A stretch of 64,000 nucleotides of DNA from contig NZ_JACJSG010000020.1 of assembly GCF_014697625.1 (NCBI RefSeq), forward strand, positions 1 through 64,000, read 5' to 3'. This document shows positions 45,088-53,252 of this stretch, in pieces. Each line of letters starts with the position of its first letter. The first letter of the stretch is position 1. Made by a program: the position numbers and the translations under genes. Under the pieces are notes generated by a model. The model was given only the letters and a program-made list of their open reading frames with translations, was not told the origin of the DNA and ran no database searches. Source of the DNA: Anabaena azotica FACHB-119. GTDB taxonomy: Bacteria; Cyanobacteriota; Cyanobacteriia; Cyanobacteriales; Nostocaceae.

Positions 45088-45133
45088 CACAATTAAACCT
45101 TGGATCGACAACTCAACCCAAGGTTTAATTGTG
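45088..45133. promoter_or_regulatory. Perfect 16-bp hairpin upstream of the SDR gene
   Basis: CACAATTAAACCTTGG (45088-45103) and CCAAGGTTTAATTGTG (45118-45133) form a perfect stem with a 14-base loop. It could be a regulator binding site, an RNA structure in the SDR leader, or a terminator of a lost rightward gene. Confidence 0.5.
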
Positions 45134-45731
45134 CTTTTGCACTCACTTGCTAATTGCAAGTTTACGCATCTTCACCCCGGATGCTAGCCAAACATATTAA
45201 TTGCTGGCTAATGTAAATAAATAACAATATTGCTCCTCACACCCAACACACAAGGATTAAATTGACCACGGAAAACAAGTACACAACTCTCTTTAGATGT
45301 AGGATTGCTCCTCTTCATCTGCTTTAAAATTATCTATTATGTAATTAATATTTATCGGTCTTTAGGCGGAAACAAAATTTATTTATTATCAATCTACAGG
45401 GGGAAAAATTAAGAGGCAGAAAGTACAAGTATCAAGACATAATTTATATTTATACCGTTTATAGATTTTTAACCCCAGTGAGACGCAAAAATAATTAAAC
45501 GCAGATGCACGCAGATAAATTTGTACATCAGCAGACTAGGCAACGCTATATAAGTTTTACAGCAGATTGCGGGTAAATGAGGTACAAATGTTCAGCAAAA
45601 AGCCATGTAAAAAAAGACTTTCAAGCCTGTTCCCTGTCCCCTGCTGTAGATTTAATTTCACAAATTTATGTAGGGTGGGCAGTGCAGTGCCAGATAGATA
45701 ATACTACAGATACTACTTACGAAATAAAATT
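45134..45731. other. Intergenic region between divergent SDR and O-methyltransferase genes
   Basis: About 600 bases with no supported gene. It holds aacgcagatgcacgcagata units (45499-45518), a miniature element at 45559-45647 and a gtagggtgggcagtgcagtg unit (45670-45690). The O-methyltransferase promoter should be in the last 80 bases. Confidence 0.5.
45559..45647. mobile_element. Miniature element ACAGCAG...CTGCTGT
   Basis: The perfect 7-bp ends are ACAGCAG (45559-45565) and CTGCTGT (45641-45647). The left 28 bases match one end of the 104-bp element that broke the M48 gene, and the right end matches the ggggacagggaacagg half of the 25957-26047 element, so it links the two groups. Confidence 0.65.
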
Positions 45732-46394
45732 ATGACAACTCGCACTCTGGGACTACCTGCAAACCTATATGACTATTTACTAGCGATTTCTTTACGGGAA
45801 CCAGAGGTATTAACCCAATTACGCCAGCAAACAGCCCAGCTTCCTGTGGGAAGAATGCAAATTGCACCAGAACAGGGTCAATTTATGGCGTTGCTGGTGC
45901 AATTGATAGGCGCAAAGAAAACCTTAGAAGTAGGAGTATTTACAGGTTATAGTTCTTTGATAGTTGCACTAGCTTTACCTGCTGATGGGAAGGTAGTAGC
46001 CTGTGATATCAGTGCAGAGTTTACCAGCATCGCTCAACTTTATTGGCAGCAAGCCCAAGTAGCTCATAAAATTGATTTACACCTCGCCCCAGCGTTGGAA
46101 ACCTTAGATAAATTACTTGCAGCAGGGGAAGCGGAAACTTTTGACTTTGCTTTTATTGATGCTGACAAGAGCAACTATGATAATTATTATGAGCGATCGC
46201 TACAATTAATCCGTCCAGGCGGTCTCATTGCCATTGATAATGTACTTTGGTCTGGTAGAGTCGCAGACCCCCAAGTGCAAGATAATCGTACCAAAAAAAT
46301 CCGCGCCTTTAACGAAAAGTTATTCCAAGACCAGCGTATCAGCTTAAGCCTCGTCCCTATCGGCGATGGATTAACTTTGGCAAGGAAGAAGTGA
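45732..46394 (+). CDS. SAM-dependent O-methyltransferase (class I, CCoAOMT-like)
   Basis: A 220-residue cation-dependent O-methyltransferase. The SAM motif TLEVGVFTGYSSLIVALALP, the VVACDIS acidic loop, the metal-binding DFAFIDADKSNYDNYYE and LIAIDNVLWSGRV are characteristic of the catechol/caffeoyl-CoA O-methyltransferase-like family in bacteria. All expected metal ligands (D, D, N) are present. The natural substrate, probably a catechol-containing small molecule, is not known. ATG 45732 is preceded by an A-rich leader with no strong ribosome binding site. It is followed by an IS605-like hairpin region and then hemB. Confidence 0.9.
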   Translation: MTTRTLGLPANLYDYLLAISLREPEVLTQLRQQTAQLPVGRMQIAPEQGQFMALLVQLIGAKKTLEVGVFTGYSSLIVALALPADGKVVACDISAEFTSIAQLYWQQAQVAHKIDLHLAPALETLDKLLAAGEAETFDFAFIDADKSNYDNYYERSLQLIRPGGLIAIDNVLWSGRVADPQVQDNRTKKIRAFNEKLFQDQRISLSLVPIGDGLTLARKK

Positions 46395-46620
46395 CATACT
46401 CACGCTTCCTGAGTACAGGTAAGCGTGAGCTTCTCAGAGACTCTTCAATGAAGACTCAATATGAGTCAGAGAACTGTCGTCAACTCACACGCATTCATCC
46501 CACGCTCATTCGAGTGAGACGTGGGACTTCTGCTGAAATTAGTTAAAAACTAACTCTTAACTCTCAGCTATCGACACTCACCCTTGTTGGGTGAGTGTGA
46601 GTCTCCTTGCACAAAGAGGC
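46391..46620. mobile_element. Solo IS200/IS605-like hairpin array
   Basis: Three consecutive strong hairpins: ctcacgctt...aagcgtgag (46400-46430), cccacgctcattcgagtgag...gtggg (46498-46525) and cactcacccttgttgggtga(gtg) (46574-46598). Such arrays with a gtgacatactc start resemble the ends of IS200/IS605-type elements without transposase; similar relics lie at 8295-8445 and 59262-59420. Confidence 0.5.
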
Positions 46621-46631
46621 AAAATATTATA

Positions 46632-46646
46632 ATAATGATTATCATT
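46632..46646. promoter_or_regulatory. Fur/Zur-type palindrome upstream of hemB
   Basis: ATAATGATTATCATT contains the near-perfect dyad AATGAT-T-ATCATT and lies 14 bases before the hemB ATG, overlapping the likely promoter or leader. It aligns with TGATAACGATTCTCATT at 49117-49133 and 54307-54323. Confidence 0.65.
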
Positions 46647-46659
46647 TTAATTTTGCTCT

Positions 46660-47652
46660 ATGTCAGTCAAACCATTGAACTTATGTCAACGTCCGCGTCG
46701 TCTGCGGCGCAATGCAACACTGCGAAGGATGGTAAGGGAAACAACTCTCAGCGTAGATGACCTAATTTACCCAATGTTTGTCATGGAAGGAGAAGGGCAA
46801 AAAGTAGAAATTTCCTCCATGAGTGGGTGTTACCGATATTCTCTAGATTTGTTGCTGAAAGAAATAGCCGAAGTGTACAGTTTGGGAATTAATGCGATCG
46901 CACTTTTCCCCGTCATCCCCCAACATAAAAAAGACGACACAGGTACAGAAAGCTACAACCCAGAGGGATTAGTACAACAAACAGTTAGAGCCATTAAACA
47001 AGCAGTTCCAGATATTGTTGTCATCACCGACGTAGCCCTTGACCCCTTTACTACTCATGGTCACGATGGCTTAGTCGATGAAAAAGGCAATATTTTAAAT
47101 GACCCGACTGTAGAAGTGTTAGTAAAAATGGCACTTTCTCAAGCCACAGCCGGAGCAGATTTTGTCGCCCCTTCCGACATGATGGATGGCAGAATTGGTG
47201 CAATTCGTCAAGCTTTAGATGCAGAAGGTTACATCAACGTAGGAATTTTGGCATACTCCGCCAAATACGCCTCCGCCTACTACGGCCCCTTTCGGGATGC
47301 TTTAGATTCCGCCCCGAAATTTGGTGACAAAAAGACTTATCAGATGGACGCAGCCAACGCCAGAGAAGCCTTAAAAGAAGTAGAACTAGATATTATCGAA
47401 GGGGCAGATATCGTCATGGTAAAACCTGCCCTTGCTTACCTAGATATTATTCACCAAATCCGCCAAACTACCCAGCTACCAGTCGCAGCCTACAACGTTA
47501 GTGGCGAATACGCCATGATTAAAGCCGCCGCGCAAATGGGTTGGGTGGATGAAAAACAAGTAATTTTAGAATCCTTAACCAGCATGAAACGCGCAGGCGC
47601 AGATTTAATCCTCACCTACTTCGCCAAAGAAGTGGCGTTGATGTTGTCTTAG
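46660..47652 (+). CDS. hemB: Delta-aminolevulinic acid dehydratase (porphobilinogen synthase)
   Basis: A 330-residue enzyme condensing two 5-aminolevulinate molecules to porphobilinogen for haem and chlorophyll. Catalytic lysines lie in AYSAKYASAYYGPFRDA and DIVMVKPALAYLD. The metal-loop region reads DVALDPFTTHGHDG: the cysteines that bind catalytic zinc in animal and many bacterial enzymes are replaced, as in Mg-type plant and cyanobacterial enzymes. Length and domain order are normal. It starts at ATG 46660, 14 bases after a Fur/Zur-like palindrome, so it may respond to zinc or iron. Whether another hemB exists in the genome cannot be seen from this window. Confidence 0.95.
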   Translation: MSVKPLNLCQRPRRLRRNATLRRMVRETTLSVDDLIYPMFVMEGEGQKVEISSMSGCYRYSLDLLLKEIAEVYSLGINAIALFPVIPQHKKDDTGTESYNPEGLVQQTVRAIKQAVPDIVVITDVALDPFTTHGHDGLVDEKGNILNDPTVEVLVKMALSQATAGADFVAPSDMMDGRIGAIRQALDAEGYINVGILAYSAKYASAYYGPFRDALDSAPKFGDKKTYQMDAANAREALKEVELDIIEGADIVMVKPALAYLDIIHQIRQTTQLPVAAYNVSGEYAMIKAAAQMGWVDEKQVILESLTSMKRAGADLILTYFAKEVALMLS

Positions 47653-47754
47653 GTGGGTGACTATGGACTGTTGACTATGGACTGTTGACTATTGACTGTT
47701 GACTATTGACTGTTGACTATTGACTATTGACTATTGACTATTGACCAATGACCA
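47653..47754. repeat. gactattgactgtt tandem repeats
   Basis: Nearly all of the 100-base gap is gactattgactgttgactat-type 7-bp repeats, ending accaatgaccaatgacc, where the last ATG unit of the repeat is the start codon of the next gene. Confidence 0.65.
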
Positions 47755-48987
47755 ATGACCAAAAAAATTGACCTAGCTATTGTTGGTGCAGGGCCTCATG
47801 CTCTGACCTTAACTACCCATCTACTGCAAAAACGGCAGTCTATCAAGGGTAGATTCTCGGTATTTGACCCCAGTGGTATGTGGATGAGTCGCTGGAAGCA
47901 GCAATTTACAGCTTTGGAAATTCCGCATTTACGTTCCCCCGCAGTGCATCATCCAGACCCTAACCCCTTTGCTTTGCGGAAATTTGCAGAATCTCGTCCC
48001 CATGAGTTATTTCCCCCCTATGATTTACCAGGGACGCAACTATTTGATGATTTTTGTCAGGATGTGATAAAAATCCGCCAGTTGCAAGACCAAGTTATTC
48101 CTTTAGCAGTCAAGAGTATTCAACCCTTACCTGATCATCTGCGTCCTCAATTCCGCCTCGGTTTGCAAGATGGACAAGAGGTAATTGCACGGCGGGTAGT
48201 TCTAGCAACTGGTAGCGCTCAACGTCAAATACCTAATTGGGTAAATCAAATTCACTCACCATATCCACAAGATAGACTTTGCCACTCTCAAACAATAGAT
48301 TTACGAAAATTACACTTGGTGGGTAAGAGAGTATTAATTGTTGGTGGCGGGTTGACGAGTGGACATTTAGCTGTGGGTGCTATTTCTCGCGGTGCGAAGG
48401 TGCATTTACTAATTCGCCGACAGTTAGCAGAAAAGTTGTTTGACGCAGAACCGGGTTGGTTGGGGCCAAAGTACCTCAAGGATTTTTTTGCACAATCAGA
48501 TTGGCAACAACGTTTTACCATGATTCAGCAGGCTAGAAATGGTGGGTCGATGACTCCGGCGATCGCCACCCAATTACGCAGACAAGCACGCAATGGTAAC
48601 ATCAGAATTGACGAAAACTGCCAAATCGTCAAAGCCCAATGGTTGGGTGAGAATTGGCTTGTAGAATGTAGTGATGGTAGCCAGCATGATTGTGATTATA
48701 TCTGGCTCTCGACTGGTACTAAATTTGATGTCACCACTGAACCCTTATTAAAAGATATTCTACAGGCGTACCCTACCCCCATCATTAAAGGTTTGCCAGT
48801 CTTAGATACTTGTCTACGATGGCCTGGCTGTGAATTATTCATTATGGGTGGTTTAGCTGCCTTGCAAGTAGGGCCGACAGCCAGAAATTTATCAGGTGCA
48901 AGGATGGCTTGTGAGAAAATCGTTCCAGCAATTGTTAAACCGAGTGTAGCCTTTTCCCCCAGCATCATGGCAGCGCAAGCAAGTTAA
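47755..48987 (+). CDS. FAD-dependent oxidoreductase (two-dinucleotide-fold flavoprotein)
   Basis: A 410-residue flavoprotein with an N-terminal FAD motif LAIVGAGPHALTLTTHLL, a second Rossmann motif VLIVGGGLTSGHLAVGAI, and IMGGLAALQVGPTARNLSGA near the C-terminus. The overall plan resembles flavin monooxygenase/ornithine hydroxylase-like proteins (ALEIPHLRSPAVHHPDPNPFAL), but the specific substrate is not clear. The ATG is formed by the last unit of a tandem repeat (aatgaccaaaaaaa). It lies directly downstream of hemB, so it might be cotranscribed from the palindrome-controlled promoter. Confidence 0.8.
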   Translation: MTKKIDLAIVGAGPHALTLTTHLLQKRQSIKGRFSVFDPSGMWMSRWKQQFTALEIPHLRSPAVHHPDPNPFALRKFAESRPHELFPPYDLPGTQLFDDFCQDVIKIRQLQDQVIPLAVKSIQPLPDHLRPQFRLGLQDGQEVIARRVVLATGSAQRQIPNWVNQIHSPYPQDRLCHSQTIDLRKLHLVGKRVLIVGGGLTSGHLAVGAISRGAKVHLLIRRQLAEKLFDAEPGWLGPKYLKDFFAQSDWQQRFTMIQQARNGGSMTPAIATQLRRQARNGNIRIDENCQIVKAQWLGENWLVECSDGSQHDCDYIWLSTGTKFDVTTEPLLKDILQAYPTPIIKGLPVLDTCLRWPGCELFIMGGLAALQVGPTARNLSGARMACEKIVPAIVKPSVAFSPSIMAAQAS

Positions 48988-49192
48988 ACTTTCAGGACTA
49001 ACCCGTCAAAGGTGTACGGGTGTAGGTGTTAAAAACCCTTATACCCCTAGACCCTTACCTCTCTACACCCAGTCTTAACAAACAATCTTGCCAAAGCAGA
49101 GCATTTTTAGCTAATATGATAACGATTCTCATTCCTTTCTCGGTTTGAGAGATGAATATATCTACACCTATTCAGCAAAGGAATTGATTGAG
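48988..49192. other. Leader of the COG0523 GTPase gene
   Basis: 49015-49080 is ggtgtaggtgt / accccta-type repeat related to the 26224 element interior. The last 110 bases include the operator at 49117-49133 and AGGAA at 49178-49182. Confidence 0.5.
49117..49133. promoter_or_regulatory. Fur/Zur-type operator before the COG0523 GTPase
   Basis: TGATAACGATTCTCATT, identical over 17 bases to 54307-54323 before the WD40 gene and similar to the hemB site. The 7-1-7-like dyad (TGATAAC/CTCATT halves) suits a Fur-family regulator. Given the genes controlled, Zur is the best candidate. Confidence 0.7.
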
Positions 49193-50233
49193 ATGAATAC
49201 TATCGCTGCACCAGATAACGATATCATTACTGAAGTTCCTAAGCGTGGAATGCCTGTGACCATTATTACAGGATTTCTGGGCAGTGGTAAAACTACACTA
49301 CTCAACCAAATTCTCAAAAATAAGCAAGATTTAAAAGTAGCTGTCTTAGTAAATGAATTTGGCGATATTAATATTGATAGCCAACTGTTAGTTTCCGTAG
49401 ACCAAGATATGCTCGAACTGAGCAATGGCTGTATATGCTGTACTATTAATGATGGTCTAGTCGATGCTGTTTATCGGGTTTTAGAAAGAGAAGAACGTAT
49501 TGACTATTTGGTAATTGAAACTACTGGTGTAGCAGATCCACTACCGATTATTTTAACTTTTTTGGGTACAGAACTGCGAGATTTAACCAACCTGGACTCA
49601 ATTATTACTCTGGTAGATGCTGAAGCTTTTACCCCTAACCATTTTGAAAGTGAAGCAGCATTAAAACAAATTACCTATAGTGATATTATTCTCCTGAATA
49701 AAACAGACCTTGCTCCTCTAGAAAAAACTAAAGAAGTAGAAGAATATATTCATAGTGTAAAAGAGGGTGCAAGAATTTTACATACTCAATATGGTCAGGT
49801 GGCACTACCATTAATTTTAGGATTAGAGTTAACGCCAACAGATAAATATACTGCTGAGGATGTAGATCATCACCATGTAGATGAACACCATCATCACCAC
49901 CACGACCATGAACATGAACATCATCATGAGCATCACTCCCATCATTTAGAAAATGATGGATTTATATCAGTTTCTTTCCAAGCTGATAGACCCTTTGATG
50001 TTCATAAATTTGAAACTTTTCTCACGGAAGAAATGCCAAATAATGTTTTCCGCGCGAAGGGTATTTTATGGTTTAGTGATAGTGATTTACGTCATATTTT
50101 CCAATTAAGTGGGCCTCGCTATCACTTATATGCTGATGAATGGCGTACTCTCCCTAAAAATCAAGTGGTTTTTATTGGCAGAAAATTAAATATGCAGCAA
50201 ATGTACACACAACTTAACAATTGTTTGGTATGA
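49193..50233 (+). CDS. COG0523 (CobW-like G3E) GTPase with His-rich metal-binding loop
   Basis: A 346-residue G3E-family P-loop GTPase, a predicted zinc metallochaperone of the COG0523 group. Walker A GFLGSGKTT (~26-34), the CxCC zinc motif in NGCICCTIND (~79-83), NKTD (~169) and a long His-rich loop at ~225-251 (more than 15 histidines) are visible. The C-terminal CobW_C domain (FISVSFQADRPFDVHKFETF) is complete. ATG 49193 (MNTIAAPDNDI) follows AGGAATTGATTGAG and is preferred to a TTG at 49145. The Fur/Zur-like operator is 60 bases upstream. With folE, hisI and hemB nearby, the context matches zinc-limitation loci in which such GTPases help feed zinc to needed enzymes. Confidence 0.92.
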   Translation: MNTIAAPDNDIITEVPKRGMPVTIITGFLGSGKTTLLNQILKNKQDLKVAVLVNEFGDINIDSQLLVSVDQDMLELSNGCICCTINDGLVDAVYRVLEREERIDYLVIETTGVADPLPIILTFLGTELRDLTNLDSIITLVDAEAFTPNHFESEAALKQITYSDIILLNKTDLAPLEKTKEVEEYIHSVKEGARILHTQYGQVALPLILGLELTPTDKYTAEDVDHHHVDEHHHHHHDHEHEHHHEHHSHHLENDGFISVSFQADRPFDVHKFETFLTEEMPNNVFRAKGILWFSDSDLRHIFQLSGPRYHLYADEWRTLPKNQVVFIGRKLNMQQMYTQLNNCLV

Positions 50234-50452
50234 TTAATTAGGGTTAAATAATTAACCAAATTTAGTTAATAGATATCAAAAAATAACCCAGCTATTTGGA
50301 GATAAATAGACCAATATAAGATATGTGTCAATTTATCATATTTGTTAATTTGGAAGCAATTAGCAAATATAGAATCTCCATTTTTTAATACTGAGTTAGA
50401 TATTCTTTAAACTATTAACTATTTCAAAATTCCTACCAATTAAACAAACGAA
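50234..50452. other. A+T-rich gap before folE
   Basis: About 220 bases, very A+T-rich, with no repeat and no operator-like dyad as strong as the three listed. folE could have its own promoter here or be read through from the GTPase gene. Confidence 0.4.
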
Positions 50453-51106
50453 ATGACTTTATCGACTCGTCCCGACATTAATTCTGCTGCTCAGATGGTT
50501 TCGTCTTTATCTACTCAGCAACTACCAACTGTCACAGAAGCAGAAATGGTGCAGGCTGTGCGAACATTGCTAATTGGTCTAGGCGAAAATCCTGATCGAG
50601 AAGGGTTAAAAGATACCCCTAAGCGAGTTGTTAAAGCTCTGCAATTTCTCACTAAAGGATATCATGAATCTTTAGATGAACTGCTGAACGGAGCAGTTTT
50701 TACAGAAGATGCGAATGAAATGGTATTAATTCGGGATATCGATATTTTTAGTTCTTGTGAGCATCATATTTTACCGATTATCGGTCGCGCTCATGTTGCC
50801 TATATTCCTAATGGTAAGGTGATAGGGTTATCGAAAATAGCTCGTATTTGTGAAATGTATGCTCGGCGTTTACAAGTGCAAGAACGTCTCACACTGCAAA
50901 TTGCGGATGCGTTGCAAGGTTTGCTCAAACCCCAAGGGGTTGCAGTTGTGATCGAAGCAACTCATATGTGTATGGTGATGCGGGGTGTGCAGAAACCAGG
51001 GTCTTGGACTGTTACCAGTGCAATGCGTGGTGTGTTTGCTGAAGATGCGCGGACTCGTGAAGAGTTTATGAATTTGGTGCGACACAACGCTAATTTTCAC
51101 TCTTAA
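50453..51106 (+). CDS. folE: GTP cyclohydrolase I (type IA)
   Basis: A 217-residue enzyme making 7,8-dihydroneopterin triphosphate from GTP for folate and pterin synthesis. Zinc ligands are visible as Cys and His in FSSCEHHILP (~101-104) and Cys in ATHMCMVMRG (~172). The substrate-binding IGLSKIARICEMYARRLQVQERLT is intact. It is therefore the classical zinc-dependent form, not FolE2. It follows the COG0523 GTPase on the same strand; FolE paralogues beside COG0523 genes are a known signature of zinc-starvation regulons, where the GTPase is thought to help metallate them. Whether this is the only folE of the genome cannot be seen here. Confidence 0.93.
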   Translation: MTLSTRPDINSAAQMVSSLSTQQLPTVTEAEMVQAVRTLLIGLGENPDREGLKDTPKRVVKALQFLTKGYHESLDELLNGAVFTEDANEMVLIRDIDIFSSCEHHILPIIGRAHVAYIPNGKVIGLSKIARICEMYARRLQVQERLTLQIADALQGLLKPQGVAVVIEATHMCMVMRGVQKPGSWTVTSAMRGVFAEDARTREEFMNLVRHNANFHS

Positions 51107-51125
51107 GTTTCGGCTGAAGTAAACG

Positions 51126-51170
51126 TTGATTTTTTATGTAGAGACAAGAAATGTTCTGTCTCTACATTAT
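51126..51170. repeat. Short hairpin repeat between folE and hisI
   Basis: tgtagagacaag (51137-51148) pairs with ctgtctctaca (51155-51165). The same tgtagagac arms form the centre of the 103-bp elements at 43965 and 53283. Confidence 0.5.
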
Positions 51171-51200
51171 TTATTAGCCAACACTCATGATTTATTAGTG

Positions 51201-51551
51201 ATGCTTGTAGCTACTGAAATATTGGCAAGTTTGAAGTTTAACGAGCAAGGTTTGATTCCGGCAATAGTTCAAGATTACCGCGATGGTACTGTTTTGATGA
51301 TGGCTTGGATGAACTGTAAATCAATTCAAAAAACACTAACTACTGGTGAAGCTCATTATTGGAGTAGATCGCGCTCAGAATTATGGCATAAAGGGGCGAC
51401 ATCTGGACATATTCAAAAAGTGCAAGAGATGTTTTACGACTGTGATGGAGATACCATCCTGCTAAAAGTTGAGCAAATTGGTGATATTGCTTGTCACACT
51501 GGCGCAAGAAGTTGTTTTTTTAATGCTGTACCAATATCTCCTCCAGCTTAA
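51201..51551 (+). CDS. hisI: Phosphoribosyl-AMP cyclohydrolase (stand-alone HisI)
   Basis: A 116-residue enzyme for the third step of histidine synthesis. The metal/substrate residues lie in MMAWMNCKSIQKTLTTGEAHYWSRSR, YDCDGD and ACHTGARSCFF (conserved zinc cysteines). It lacks the fused HisE domain of bifunctional HisIE. Stand-alone HisI beside COG0523 GTPases is typical of zinc-limitation loci. ATG 51201 is used because the ~25 residues encoded upstream from TTG 51126 come from a tgtagagacaag...gtctctaca hairpin repeat. Gap to folE is 94 bases and to the next gene 18 bases, suggesting an operon. Confidence 0.9.
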   Translation: MLVATEILASLKFNEQGLIPAIVQDYRDGTVLMMAWMNCKSIQKTLTTGEAHYWSRSRSELWHKGATSGHIQKVQEMFYDCDGDTILLKVEQIGDIACHTGARSCFFNAVPISPPA

Positions 51552-51569
51552 ATTTTAAAATAGTTGATT

Positions 51570-52349
51570 ATGTCTACACCAATTATTACCGTGATTGCAG
51601 GCACATCTGGGTCAGGAAAAACTACCTGGGTTTGCCAACAGCTAACAAACATGAAGGTTGTTGATAAAATAATTTATTTGAGTCTAGGAACTGGTACTGT
51701 TCCTATTGACCAAACCCGCATAGCAACTGAATTTCCTGGGTTGCAGGTCTTTGGCGATGGTCAGGAAGTGGAATTGCTAGAGCAAATACGCCAAGCACAA
51801 GCGGTTTACATTGAATTAGGGTTTTACTTTGATCTGGGAGTGATACCTTCGGCGATCGCACAATTATTAGATAATCTAACTTACCATACTGTCGTCGTCT
51901 TACCCCCCGACCTGAAAAACTCCGAATACCATGCTTGGGGAAAAGAGATTATACCAGGCGCACCAGCCCAAATCAATACTGCTGAAGCTGTATGGCGGGT
52001 AGCCTGCAATGGTCAAGTGATTGATGAAAATAGTTTAGAGGAATTTTGGTATGAAGTCACCCACGGGGCTTACGGCAAAGTCACCCGCGCCAAGGCAATT
52101 TTTGATGTTAACGATGGTCGCTCACTTTACTGTGATTTCGTCGCTGGCGTTCCCCAAACTCATTTTCTAGAATTAGACCTACCACGTTACTTAGATGGTA
52201 GACCTCAGCGTTTCAGTGGCTTAGAAGTGGTGGGGAAAAACTTAGATGAAGCCGCTTTAAAACAAACCTTATCAGATTGTTGTTTGTCTGATGCGGCGAT
52301 TATGCAATACCAACAAGAAGTCAAAAAGATTTTAAGTGAAACAACTTAA
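51570..52349 (+). CDS. Divergent G3E/CobW-like P-loop NTPase without CxCC motif
   Basis: A 259-residue protein with Walker A TSGSGKTTW near residue 14 and a C-terminal segment resembling CobW_C (VTRAKAIFDVNDGRSLYCDF, RFSGLEVVGKNLDEAAL). It lacks the CxCC metal motif and the NKxD guanine-specificity motif of canonical COG0523 proteins, and has no His-rich loop; the central region is shortened. It may be a partner or degenerate paralogue of the GTPase at 49193. ATG 51570 is 18 bases after hisI, consistent with the same operon. No specific function is claimed. Confidence 0.7.
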   Translation: MSTPIITVIAGTSGSGKTTWVCQQLTNMKVVDKIIYLSLGTGTVPIDQTRIATEFPGLQVFGDGQEVELLEQIRQAQAVYIELGFYFDLGVIPSAIAQLLDNLTYHTVVVLPPDLKNSEYHAWGKEIIPGAPAQINTAEAVWRVACNGQVIDENSLEEFWYEVTHGAYGKVTRAKAIFDVNDGRSLYCDFVAGVPQTHFLELDLPRYLDGRPQRFSGLEVVGKNLDEAALKQTLSDCCLSDAAIMQYQQEVKKILSETT

Positions 52350-52359
52350 ATAATGTTTG

Positions 52360-52385
52360 TAGTCAGGACTTTAGTCCTTCTTTTA
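52360..52385. repeat. gtagtcaggactttagtcct half-element
   Basis: A half-copy of the gtagtaaggactttagtcct family, lying between the G3E-like gene and the phosphoesterase gene. It is not part of the phosphoesterase coding sequence, although the frame is open through it. Confidence 0.65.
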
Positions 52386-52442
52386 AACTCAATCAAAACA
52401 ACTTTTATTCTCAAATATTCACCTATTCCAAGGATAACAAAC

Positions 52443-53252
52443 ATGAAAATAGCCGTCATCTCATGTATTCATGGCAATTACGCAGCTTTAGATGCTGTAT
52501 TACTAGATATCGATGAGCAAAAAGCAGAAAAGATTTTCTGTGTTGGTGATTTAGTAGGATATGGGCCGCATCCCAACGCAGTCATTAGCCAAATTCGTGC
52601 TTTAGATATTCCCACCTGTGTCGGGTGTTGGGATGAAGATATTGTGGAAGGTTTAAACGCTTGTGAGTGTAGTTATCCTTCATTATTAGCAGAAAAAAGA
52701 GGCATCAAAGCTCATGAATGGACTAATAAAGAAATTCACCCAGAAAACCGGGAATTTCTCGCCCAATTACCCCATAGCCTGAAAGTAGAAAATTTAGCTT
52801 TTGTTCACGGTAGCCCTTATAGTAACCATGAGTATTTGTTACCGGAACTAGATGCTTTTGTCGCCATAGAGCGTGTACTTACCACAGATGCAGATGTGCT
52901 GTTTTGTGGTCATACTCATGTGCCTTATGTTCGGGATCTTGATGCTGTTCAACTACAAGTTACTGTGAAAAAAGGAGAATTAACAGAAGAAAGGAATTTT
53001 ATATCGCCTCTCAAAAGAATTGTGAATGTAGGTTCGGTGGGAGAACCAAGACATGGTAGACCCAATGCTACTTATGTAATTTATGACATGGAAACTCAAG
53101 AGATTAAATTGCGGGAAGTACCTTATGATTACCAAAAAACCTGTGCAGCCATTATCGAAAAAGGTTTACCTGCGATTTTTGCTTGGCGTTTAGCACATGG
53201 GTTAGAGTATGCAGAAAGAGCAGATGATCCGACTCATGTTTGCACAAGGTAA
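52443..53252 (+). CDS. Metallophosphoesterase-family protein with altered metal-site residues
   Basis: A 269-residue calcineurin-like phosphoesterase fold. GDLVGYGPHP, VHGSP, GHTHVPYV and the C-terminal NVGSVGEPRHGRPNATY are well conserved. The first metal motif, normally SDIHGN, reads SCIHGN: the metal-bridging aspartate region has Cys. The GNHD motif reads GCWDED. The protein therefore retains most but not all canonical ligands and may bind a different metal set. ATG 52443 is chosen over an upstream ATG at 52353 because the extra residues derive from a palindromic repeat. It follows the G3E-like gene by 93 bases in the presumed zinc operon. Confidence 0.82.
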   Translation: MKIAVISCIHGNYAALDAVLLDIDEQKAEKIFCVGDLVGYGPHPNAVISQIRALDIPTCVGCWDEDIVEGLNACECSYPSLLAEKRGIKAHEWTNKEIHPENREFLAQLPHSLKVENLAFVHGSPYSNHEYLLPELDAFVAIERVLTTDADVLFCGHTHVPYVRDLDAVQLQVTVKKGELTEERNFISPLKRIVNVGSVGEPRHGRPNATYVIYDMETQEIKLREVPYDYQKTCAAIIEKGLPAIFAWRLAHGLEYAERADDPTHVCTR

